Assembly: GCA_963422745.1 (NCBI GenBank)
Contig: OY730477.1
Span: 310,001 to 374,000 of the forward strand
DNA: 64,000 nt
Direction of reading: 5' to 3'
Source of the DNA: G963422745 sp963422745
GTDB lineage: Bacteria; Actinomycetota; Acidimicrobiia; Acidimicrobiales; Aldehydirespiratoraceae
Shown: positions 34,636-42,301 of the stretch, piece by piece
How the letters are laid out: each line of letters opens with the position of its first letter
Numbering within the stretch: the first letter of the stretch is position 1
Notes under the pieces: generated by a model
Told to the model about the DNA's origin: nothing
Seen by the model: the letters and a program-made list of their open reading frames with translations, nothing else
Databases searched by the model: none
Translations under genes and position numbers: made by a program

Positions 34636-37146
34636 TTACCGGAAGGTCAGCACCCCAGAACCGGCCTTGCCGGAGCCGGACGCCGAAGGTTCCTGCACGT
34701 CAACGGTGACCGTAGCACCTTCCAGATAGCGCCCTTCAAGCAGAGCCATGGCCAACCGATCGCCTAATTCGCGTTGGACGAGCCGCTTCAGCGGGCGCGC
34801 GCCAAAGGCGGGGTCGTAGCCCAACTCGGCCAGGAGATGCTTGGCATCATCGGTGACATCAAGATGGATGCGACGATCGGCGAGGCGTCCGGCGAGGTTC
34901 TTGAGTTGCAACTCAACGATAGTGACGAGGTCTTCACGGGTCAGCGAACCGAAACGAACGATCTCGTCGATCCGGTTGACGAACTCGGGACGAAAAAAGT
35001 CCAACGGGTCCCCAGGCAAATTCGACGTCATGATCAACAACGTGTTGGTGAAGTCGACGGTGCGACCCTGCCCGTCTGTCAAGCGACCGTCGTCCAGTAG
35101 TTGCAACAGCACGTTCGAGACATCCGCATGGGCCTTTTCGATCTCATCGAGCAACACGACGCTGTAGGGGCGGCGGCGTACCGGTTCGCTGAGCTGACCG
35201 CCCTGGTCATAGCCGACATAGCCCGGAGGCGCTCCGATCAGCCGGCTGACAGAGTGTTTTTCCATGTACTCAGACATGTCGATACGAACCATTGCTCGTT
35301 CGTCGTCAAACAAGAACTCCGCAAGGCTGCGGGCAAGCTCGGTCTTACCGACACCGGTTGGCCCGAAAAACAAAAAGCTACCGATTGGTCGGTTGGGGTC
35401 GGAAAGCCCGGCACGGCTTCGGCGGATGGCGTTGGCGACCACCCCAACGGCGGCGTCTTGCCCTACGACCCGCTCGTGCAAGTAGTCCTCGAGACGGAGA
35501 AGCTTGTGGACCTCTCCTTGCATTAAACGTGATACCGGTATTGCGGTCCAGCGACTGACGACCTCGGCGATGTCTGTGTCGGTCACCTCTTCCTTCAGCA
35601 TCGATTCGGGGGTTTGTATCCGATCGAGGGCTGCGCTTGCCTCCCTGAGCTGGCGTTCCAAATCCGGGATGAGGCCATAGCGGAGCTTTGCAGCCTTCTC
35701 AAGGTCGATCTCTCGTTCAGAGGCCTGACGGGCGGCTTCGAGTTGTTCGTTCACCTTCCGCAGAGCTGTGATTGCGTCCTTCTCGGTCTGCCAGCGAGCG
35801 GTGAGACTAGCTGAGGTCTCAGCAAGGTCGGCGAGTTCGCGATCGAGGTCTCCGAGACGCTCACCAGAGGCAGCGTCGGTCTCGTCGGCCAAGGCCAGGC
35901 GCTCAATCTCGAGTTGGCGTATCCGTCGTTGGACAATGTCAATCTCCGTCGGAACCGAATCAATCTCAATCCGCAGCGAGCTCCCGGCCTCGTCGATCAG
36001 ATCGATGGCCTTGTCGGGAAGGAACCGCCCGGTCAAGTAGCGGTCGCTCAGTACCGCGGCCGCAACCAGCGCCGAGTCGCCGATACGGACACCGTGATGC
36101 ACCTCGTAGCGCTCCTTGAGGCCGCGCAGGATGGCGATAGTGGACTCAACCGAAGGCGGCTCAACCGGCACCTGTTGGAAGCGTCGCTCGAGTGCGGCGT
36201 CCTTTTCAACGTACTTGCGGTGCTCATCAAGGGTGGTGGCACCGATCATGCGGAGCCGGCCCCGCGCCAGCAGAGGCTTGAGCATGTTGCCTGCGTCCAT
36301 CGCCCCCTCACCGGCGCCAGCACCCACAAGGGTGTGCATCTCATCTACGAACGTCACGATCTCGCCGTCGGCGTCGGTGATTTCCTTGAGCACCGACTGC
36401 AGACGCTCCTCGAACTCGCCGCGATACTTAGCACCGGCAAGCATCGAGGAGATATCAAGGTTGATGAGACGCTTGTCGCGCAAGCTCTCGGGCACGTCGC
36501 CTTCGACAATTCGAGAAGCGAGGCCCTCAACGATGGCGGTCTTGCCTACACCGGGCTCCCCGATAAGAACGGGATTGTTCTTGGTCCTGCGACTCAGCAC
36601 GCGAATGACACGACGAATCTCATCGTCACGCCCGATAACGGGATCAAGTTCACCCGCTCGGGCCGCGGCAGTTAGGTCGCGTCCGAACCGCTCAAGAGCC
36701 TGGTACTGATTCTCGGGGGTCTGGCTCGTCACCCGGTGACTGCCTCGCACGTCACGCAGGGCCTCAAGAAGATCGGATCGGTCAATACCGAAGAGATCCG
36801 CACCGGCGAGCAGCAGATGCTCCGTGGAGATGTACTCGTCACTCAACTCCGATCGCGCCACATCGGCGGCGGTAAGCAAGTCGCGCAGCGACCGGGATAG
36901 TTGCGGATCGGAGCCATAAGCGCACGGCAGCTTGGCGAGGGCAACAGAAATCTTGTCGCGGGCGGCGGCAACGTCAATGTTCACACGGTGAAGGAGAGGC
37001 ACGACGATCCCGTCGCTTTGAGCAAACAGCGCGGCAAAAAGATGCTCGGGAGTGACCTCCGGGTTCGACGCCGCACGAGCGGCCTTTCCGGCAGCGGCAA
37101 ACACCTCGGTTGTCTTCAGCGTCCAGCGGTTGGGGTCTAGAACCAT
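34636..37146 (-). CDS. clpB: ClpB-type AAA+ disaggregase
   Basis: Hexameric unfoldase that rescues aggregated proteins with DnaK. 836 residues: N-terminal Clp repeat domain (EHLFAALFAQSDG, about 25-150), AAA1 with Walker A GEPGVGKTA near residue 210 and Walker B VTFVDEMH, the coiled-coil M domain (about 400-530) that marks ClpB over ClpA/C, and AAA2 with FGPTGVGKTELA near residue 605. The loop after TSNL is shorter than usual. ATG 37146 is chosen, with AAAGGAG upstream; the longer frame to 37239 overlaps hspR. Last gene of the dnaK operon. Confidence 0.96.
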   Translation of the reverse strand: MVLDPNRWTLKTTEVFAAAGKAARAASNPEVTPEHLFAALFAQSDGIVVPLLHRVNIDVAAARDKISVALAKLPCAYGSDPQLSRSLRDLLTAADVARSELSDEYISTEHLLLAGADLFGIDRSDLLEALRDVRGSHRVTSQTPENQYQALERFGRDLTAAARAGELDPVIGRDDEIRRVIRVLSRRTKNNPVLIGEPGVGKTAIVEGLASRIVEGDVPESLRDKRLINLDISSMLAGAKYRGEFEERLQSVLKEITDADGEIVTFVDEMHTLVGAGAGEGAMDAGNMLKPLLARGRLRMIGATTLDEHRKYVEKDAALERRFQQVPVEPPSVESTIAILRGLKERYEVHHGVRIGDSALVAAAVLSDRYLTGRFLPDKAIDLIDEAGSSLRIEIDSVPTEIDIVQRRIRQLEIERLALADETDAASGERLGDLDRELADLAETSASLTARWQTEKDAITALRKVNEQLEAARQASEREIDLEKAAKLRYGLIPDLERQLREASAALDRIQTPESMLKEEVTDTDIAEVVSRWTAIPVSRLMQGEVHKLLRLEDYLHERVVGQDAAVGVVANAIRRSRAGLSDPNRPIGSFLFFGPTGVGKTELARSLAEFLFDDERAMVRIDMSEYMEKHSVSRLIGAPPGYVGYDQGGQLSEPVRRRPYSVVLLDEIEKAHADVSNVLLQLLDDGRLTDGQGRTVDFTNTLLIMTSNLPGDPLDFFRPEFVNRIDEIVRFGSLTREDLVTIVELQLKNLAGRLADRRIHLDVTDDAKHLLAELGYDPAFGARPLKRLVQRELGDRLAMALLEGRYLEGATVTVDVQEPSASGSGKAGSGVLTFR

Positions 37147-37213
37147 TCGTCTCCTTTGCTCATTTCCGAATGCGTGTGTTCGAATTCGTGCGTTGTGCTT
37201 GTGTTTGTCGGGG

Positions 37214-37573
37214 TCAACCTGAGCTTTGCCTGGTGCCACGCCGTCGAGGGGCCCACACTTTCCCGGTTGCCTCGGTAGCCGACTGGCGAATCAGGGCGAT
37301 CTCGCGTTCGAGTTCGGCCACCCGAGCCTCTAGGGTGAGCACCCGCTTGACCCCGGCGAGGTTCAAACCGTCGCCGGTGAGTTGGGCGATGCGGTTGAGT
37401 AGCGCAATATCGGCATCGGAGTAGCGGCGGCTGCCTCCGCCGGTGCGCGCGGGGGCCACTAATCCCTTACGTTCATAGATCCTCAGGGTCTGCGGATGCA
37501 TGCCGACCAACTCGGCCGCAACCGAAATCACATAGACCGCCTGGCTGACTCGATCCGGTCGGTTCAACTGCAT
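37214..37573 (-). CDS. hspR: HspR, MerR-family heat-shock repressor
   Basis: Actinobacterial repressor of dnaK and clpB that needs DnaK as co-repressor. 119 residues: a MerR helix-turn-helix (YVISVAAELVGMHPQTLRIYERKGLVAPARTGGGSRRYSDADI, about 14-56), a dimerising coiled coil (KRVLTLEARVAELEREIALI) and a basic tail. It lies between dnaJ and clpB, as in Streptomyces and Mycobacterium for the dnaJ-hspR part. ATG 37573 has AGGAG about 12 nt upstream; TTG 37585 is the alternative. Confidence 0.93.
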   Translation of the reverse strand: MQLNRPDRVSQAVYVISVAAELVGMHPQTLRIYERKGLVAPARTGGGSRRYSDADIALLNRIAQLTGDGLNLAGVKRVLTLEARVAELEREIALIRQSATEATGKVWAPRRRGTRQSSG

Positions 37574-37581
37574 TCCTCGAA

Positions 37582-38697
37582 TCAACTCCTGGGTTGATAT
37601 TGCGAAAGACGCGTACGTGGCGACTCGATCGTCGCCACGGCCAGCGCCTCGATCGCGCTGCGCTGGTCTTCGGTGAGCTGGCTTGGCACCTCAACATCGA
37701 ACGTCACCATCAGATCTCCTTGTACACCCTTGCCACGAACACGAAGCGTCGTTCCACTACTCGTACCCGCCGGGACACGGATCGTGACCTGTCCGCCTTC
37801 CAGCGTAGGCACACCGATCTCCGCGCCGAGAGCGGCCTCGGCGAAGGTGATCGGAACCACCAAAGTGAGATCCTTGCCGGAGCGGCCGAAGAGGTGGTGG
37901 TCGTTCACTTTGATGAGCACAAGCAGGTCGCCTGGCTCACCGTTTCCCCGACCAGGTGCACCCCGTCGGGGGAGCCGGAGGGTCTGGCCTGTCTTGACGC
38001 CAGCAGGGATGCGGACCCTCACCTTACGATTCCTCACCTCGATGCCTTGTCCACGGCACGTGGCACACGGGTTGGTGATTACCGACCCTCGGCCTGCACA
38101 GGCGTTGCAGGGGCGGCTCATCGAGAACAAGCCCTGATTGTCATCCAACAGGCCGCGGCCTTTGCAGGGCTCACATGTAACGGGCTGCGAGCCCTGCTTG
38201 CACCCGGTACCCGAACAGGTAGAACACGTGGCGTCGCCGGTAAGCATGATCGACGTCTCGATGCCATGTACAGCGTCGGTGAAACTCAATTCGAGCTCAG
38301 CTCGCAGGTCATTGCCCGCCTGTGCCGACGGAGTGCCGCTGCGACCCGAAGGCCCCCGACCGAACAGTCCACCGAGCAGGTCCCCGAAGCTCGCATTGAA
38401 GACCCCGCTCCCGGCACCGCCGCCACCGCCAGCACCGCCGAATATGGCTCCGACGGGACCGCTGCGGCGGACCTCATCATAGCTGTTTCGCTTGTCAGCG
38501 TCGCCGATAACGTCGTACGCGGCCGAGACTTCCTTGAACCGATCCTCGGCGGCGGGATCGCCAGGATTGGCATCAGGATGCAGCTTGCGGGCCAGCTTGC
38601 GGTATGCCTTGGTTATGTCGGCAGCGGTAGCCTTTTCAGTCACGTTGAGAGTGGCGTAGTAGTCCTTTTCGAGCCACTCTCGTTGAGGCTCGGCCAT
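37582..38697 (-). CDS. dnaJ: Chaperone DnaJ
   Basis: Hsp40 co-chaperone that stimulates DnaK ATPase. 371 residues: J domain with the HPD motif (KLARKLHPDANPGD near residue 40), a Gly-rich linker (about 85-120), a zinc-binding region with four CxxC pairs (CSTC, CEPC, CNAC, CATC; about 155-215) and the C-terminal substrate-binding domain. Gene order grpE-dnaJ-hspR supports the assignment. Confidence 0.97.
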   Translation of the reverse strand: MAEPQREWLEKDYYATLNVTEKATAADITKAYRKLARKLHPDANPGDPAAEDRFKEVSAAYDVIGDADKRNSYDEVRRSGPVGAIFGGAGGGGGAGSGVFNASFGDLLGGLFGRGPSGRSGTPSAQAGNDLRAELELSFTDAVHGIETSIMLTGDATCSTCSGTGCKQGSQPVTCEPCKGRGLLDDNQGLFSMSRPCNACAGRGSVITNPCATCRGQGIEVRNRKVRVRIPAGVKTGQTLRLPRRGAPGRGNGEPGDLLVLIKVNDHHLFGRSGKDLTLVVPITFAEAALGAEIGVPTLEGGQVTIRVPAGTSSGTTLRVRGKGVQGDLMVTFDVEVPSQLTEDQRSAIEALAVATIESPRTRLSQYQPRS

Positions 38698-38786
38698 CTG
38701 TTTACCTCCCTTCGGTGTTCATCGGAATTGTTGAGGCCGACGACAGGTTCCAACGATTGGTTGCGAACTGGGCCCTGATAGGGGTT

Positions 38787-39461
38787 CTAGTTCTTGACTT
38801 TGACCATCGCGGCCCGCAGGACACGCCCGTTCCAGGCGTAACCGGTACGAAGTGTCTCAACGACCACAGGGCCGGTGTTGGTGTCATCGGCGGGTTCGCT
38901 CAGGGTGGCTTCGTGCCGCGTCGGATCGAACGGTTCGCCGTCGTCGTGGATCGCCTCCAGACCCTCGCTTGCCAACACGGTCCTGAGCTGCGCGGCGATG
39001 GGTTCGACGCCATCAATACCTTGACGCGATGCCGCCTCACATGCGTCGAAGACAACCAACAAAGACTCCGCGATGCGTGCCCCAGACTGGGCCGCTACCT
39101 CGGCGTTACGCCGCTCGGTCTGCCTGCGGAAGTTGGCGAACTCCGCCGACACCCGGCGCAAGTCGTCAAGGTACTGATCACGCTCGGATGTGACGGCGTC
39201 AAGCTCAGAGATCTCCTCTGGTGGTGCCGCTTCGTTGGTGGATGAGTCCACACCAGGGGCTGACTCATCCACCACACCTGAATCGCCGACAACGGCAGTA
39301 TCGCTGGCTTCATCACGGCCCGAAGTGGCAACTTCTTCGGCCTCACCGGAATCTCTGGCCACTTCAGCATCATCTACACCGCCAGCAGTCCCGACGGAAC
39401 TGGCTATGTCGGAGTCGTTTGCGGATTCACGTTGCGATGTGGTGGACCCGACGTCGTTCAC
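38787..39461 (-). CDS. grpE: Nucleotide exchange factor GrpE
   Basis: Releases ADP from DnaK. 224 residues; the first 95 are an acidic, Ser/Glu/Asp-rich disordered tail, longer than usual. The GrpE helix and beta domain follow (DQYLDDLRRVSAEFANFRRQTERR; LLVVFDACEAA; the C-terminal PVVVETLRTGYAWNGRVLRAAMVKV). Start GTG 39461, two bases after the dnaK stop. Confidence 0.95.
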   Translation of the reverse strand: MNDVGSTTSQRESANDSDIASSVGTAGGVDDAEVARDSGEAEEVATSGRDEASDTAVVGDSGVVDESAPGVDSSTNEAAPPEEISELDAVTSERDQYLDDLRRVSAEFANFRRQTERRNAEVAAQSGARIAESLLVVFDACEAASRQGIDGVEPIAAQLRTVLASEGLEAIHDDGEPFDPTRHEATLSEPADDTNTGPVVVETLRTGYAWNGRVLRAAMVKVKN

Positions 39462-39463
39462 GA

Positions 39464-41284
39464 TCAGTTGTCCTCGTCGATAATCTCGGCGTCAACCACC
39501 TCATCGTCTGCGGGGGACGACGCTGGCCCGGAGCTGCGATCGGACTCCGCGGCATGCTCATACAGTCGCCGACCAAACTCTTGGCTCGCAGCCGCCAGTG
39601 CTTCAGATGCCGCCCTGACAGCGTCAACGTCGGAGCCTTCCAAGGCAGTTTTCAGTTCACCAAGCCGGGCTTGGATAGTTTCCTTCTCGTCGTCTCCGAC
39701 CTTGTCGGCCTGATCCTTCAGAAGCTTCTCGGTTTGCCATACCAATTCGTCAGCGGCATTGCGCACCTCGGCCTCCTCACGTCGTTTCTTGTCCTCTTCG
39801 GCATGAGCTTCAGCATCGGAGACCATCTGTTCAATGACATCTTTATCAAGGGAGCTTTGACCGGTGATCGTCATCGACTGCTCCTTGCCAGTTGCCGTGT
39901 CCTTGGCACTGACGTGGACGATGCCGTTGGCGTCAATATCGAAGGTCACTTCAATCTGGGGGATTCCACGGGGCGCCGGAGGAAGCTCGATCAGTTGGAA
40001 CTTGCCGAGCGTCTTGTTGTAGGCCGATATCTCCCGCTCGCCTTGCAAGACGTGGATCTCCACGGAGGGCTGGTTGTCCGTTGCAGTGGTGAAGGTTTCG
40101 CTCTTACGGGTCGGGATGGTGGTGTTACGTTCGATCAGCTTTGTCATCACGCCGCCCTTGGTCTCGATCCCCAAGGACAGCGGAGTGACGTCAAGTAGAA
40201 GGACGTCTTTGACCTCGCCACGCAACACACCCGCCTGAACTGCAGCACCAATGGCCACGACCTCGTCGGCATTTACGGTCTTCTTGGGCTCCCGCCCCGT
40301 CGTCTCTAACAGCAATTCGGCGACGGCAGGCATTCGTGTGGAACCACCCACCAGTACGACGTGGTCAATTTCGTCCATGGTCAGGCCCGCGTCCTTGATC
40401 GCCTGCTTAAACGGTTTGCGACAGCGGTCAAGTAGTTCAGATGTGAGATCCTGGAACTTGGCCCGACTCAAGTCGTAGTCAAGATGAAGGGGACCCTTGT
40501 CGGTAGCCGTTACGAAAGGCATGCTGATCTTGGCCGATAGCGTCTGCGACAGTTCGATCTTCGCCGTCTCGGCAGCATCCTTGAGGCGTTGAACCGCCAG
40601 TGGATCGTTGCGTAGGTCGACTCCGTGGTCACTGCGAAACGAGTCCGCCAGCCAGTCTATGACAGCTTGGTCCCAGTCGTCGCCACCGAGATTGGTATCC
40701 CCAGATGTCGATTTCACCTCAAATACCCCATCGCCAAGTTCGAGGACCGATACATCGAACGTTCCGCCGCCGAGATCGAACACCAGGATGGTTTGGTCGC
40801 TCTGTTCCTTGTCCAGGCCATAGGCAAGCGCAGCCGCGGTCGGCTCGTTGATGATGCGCAGAACCTCAAGCCCGGCGATCCGACCCGCCTCCTTGGTAGC
40901 GGTGCGCTGAGCGTCGCCGAAGTACGCCGGAACCGTGACAACCGCCTGGGTTACGGAATCACCGAGATACTCCTCAGCATCACGCTTGAGCTTCATCAAC
41001 GTACGGGCGCTGATCTCTTGGGGCTTATAGGACTTCGAGTCGATGTCGATCGTCCAATCTGTGCCCATGTGGCGCTTGATCGAGCGAATGGTGCGACCCG
41101 GATTGGTGATGGCCTGCCTCTTGGCGATCTCGCCGACGAGGACATCACCGTTTTTGGCAAAGGCCACAACCGATGGGGTGGTGCGTGATCCTTCGGCATT
41201 CGGGATCACAACCGGATCGCCACCCTCTAGTACCGCGACGACCGAGTTTGTGGTGCCGAGATCGATTCCGACAGCCTTTGGCAT
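39464..41284 (-). CDS. dnaK: Chaperone DnaK (Hsp70)
   Basis: ATP-driven Hsp70. 606 residues from ATG 41284, whose upstream GGAG fixes the start. ATPase domain: VGIDLGTTNSVVAVLEGG, IFDLGGGTFDVSVL near residue 170 (read as VFDLGGGTFDVSVL) and VGGSTRMPAV near residue 315. Substrate domain from about residue 375 (LDVTPLSLGIETKGG), acidic C-terminal tail (DDEVVDAEIIDED). First gene of the operon dnaK-grpE-dnaJ-hspR-clpB. Confidence 0.98.
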   Translation of the reverse strand: MPKAVGIDLGTTNSVVAVLEGGDPVVIPNAEGSRTTPSVVAFAKNGDVLVGEIAKRQAITNPGRTIRSIKRHMGTDWTIDIDSKSYKPQEISARTLMKLKRDAEEYLGDSVTQAVVTVPAYFGDAQRTATKEAGRIAGLEVLRIINEPTAAALAYGLDKEQSDQTILVFDLGGGTFDVSVLELGDGVFEVKSTSGDTNLGGDDWDQAVIDWLADSFRSDHGVDLRNDPLAVQRLKDAAETAKIELSQTLSAKISMPFVTATDKGPLHLDYDLSRAKFQDLTSELLDRCRKPFKQAIKDAGLTMDEIDHVVLVGGSTRMPAVAELLLETTGREPKKTVNADEVVAIGAAVQAGVLRGEVKDVLLLDVTPLSLGIETKGGVMTKLIERNTTIPTRKSETFTTATDNQPSVEIHVLQGEREISAYNKTLGKFQLIELPPAPRGIPQIEVTFDIDANGIVHVSAKDTATGKEQSMTITGQSSLDKDVIEQMVSDAEAHAEEDKKRREEAEVRNAADELVWQTEKLLKDQADKVGDDEKETIQARLGELKTALEGSDVDAVRAASEALAAASQEFGRRLYEHAAESDRSSGPASSPADDEVVDAEIIDEDN

Positions 41285-41337
41285 TGTTTTCTCCTGATTG
41301 GTAAGCGATGGAGTCGTTCGGGCCGGTGTCGGCCCAA

Positions 41338-41360
41338 TTTCGGACCCGTAGAATCCGAAA
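41338..41360. promoter_or_regulatory. Perfect inverted repeat in the dnaK leader, candidate heat-shock operator
   Basis: TTTCGGA-N9-TCCGAAA, a perfect 7-bp inverted repeat 54 bp before the dnaK start. Its geometry resembles heat-shock operators (HAIR is 7-N7-7, CIRCE is 9-N9-9), but the sequence is neither consensus. A second hairpin GGGCCG-GTGT-CGGCCC lies at about 41320-41335 and the palindrome CCCGATCGGG at about 41373-41382. As hspR is in this operon, a local HspR variant operator is plausible. Confidence 0.45.
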
Positions 41361-41495
41361 GCGACCAATCCCCCGATCGGGTTGGATCGGGTACGTTGGA
41401 CTAATCAAACCTTAGCGTATTTGTATCAATTTTCCTCACTATGTAAGCAACAATTTAAGGTTCGTGCCCCCAGCCGATGGGTAGGCTGACCCACC

Positions 41496-42248
41496 ATGTA
41501 CCATTTGGTCCTGATCCGCCACGGCGTCTCGGAATGGAACGAACTCAACTTGTTCACCGGTTGGTACGACTGTGGGCTTACCGAATCGGGGCGAGCCGAG
41601 GCACGTGCAGCCGGGCCAATGCTCTGCGAGGCTGGGTTGATCCCCGACGTTGTGCACACCTCGCTGCTGCAACGAGCGATCGAGACAGCAGAATTGGTCT
41701 TAGCTGGATGTGACCGGCGATGGGTGCCAGTTAGGCGACATTGGCGACTCAACGAGAGGCACTATGGAGACCTGACGGGCCTCGATAAGACGCAGACCCG
41801 AAAACGTCACGGCGACGAGCAACTACAGCAATGGCGACGCGGTTACTACACAGCCCCACCGCCGATACGCGACGACAATCCCTATAATCCGAATACGGCG
41901 CCTGCTTATGCCAACCTCCCGCCGGAGTTACTGCCTCGCAGCGAGTGTCTCGCCGACGTGGTGGCCCGCCTGCTTCCTTACTGGTACGACTCCATCGTCG
42001 CCGATCTGCGCGCCGGGCGGACCGTGATGGTGACAGCGCACGGAAACTCGCTGCGAGCGCTGGTCAAGCACCTCGACGAAATCGACAACGACCAGATCGT
42101 CTCGCTCAACATCCCTACCGGCATGCCTTTGTACTACCGCCTCGATTCGGACATGGTGCCCGCCGAGCGTCTCGATCCGCTCGAGCGTGCCCTTGATCCC
42201 GAAGCCGCCCTCGCTGGCGCTGCGGCCGTGGCCGCGCAGGCCAGTTGA
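41496..42248 (+). CDS. gpmA: 2,3-bisphosphoglycerate-dependent phosphoglycerate mutase
   Basis: Interconverts 3- and 2-phosphoglycerate in glycolysis/gluconeogenesis. 250 residues with the phosphohistidine motif LIRHGVSEWNELNLFTGWYD (usual RHGES/RHGQS has V here), LNERHYGDLTGLDK near residue 87, PRSECLADVVARLLPYW, and the second catalytic His in TAHGNSLRALVKHLD near residue 180. Divergent from dnaK across about 210 bp. Confidence 0.95.
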   Translation: MYHLVLIRHGVSEWNELNLFTGWYDCGLTESGRAEARAAGPMLCEAGLIPDVVHTSLLQRAIETAELVLAGCDRRWVPVRRHWRLNERHYGDLTGLDKTQTRKRHGDEQLQQWRRGYYTAPPPIRDDNPYNPNTAPAYANLPPELLPRSECLADVVARLLPYWYDSIVADLRAGRTVMVTAHGNSLRALVKHLDEIDNDQIVSLNIPTGMPLYYRLDSDMVPAERLDPLERALDPEAALAGAAAVAAQAS

Positions 42249-42301
42249 ATTCTTCGCCCCGCACAACACGGCTGGCGTCGCCGGGTAACGTCACTTCCGC
42301 A

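Noticed and set aside
36361..37239. clpB starting at 37239
   Set aside because: The extra 31 residues are low in similarity, overlap hspR, and the ATG at 37146 has a clear ribosome site.
41285..41495. Classical HAIR (CTTGAGT-N7-ACTCAAG) or CIRCE element
   Set aside because: Neither consensus occurs on either strand; only other inverted repeats are present.
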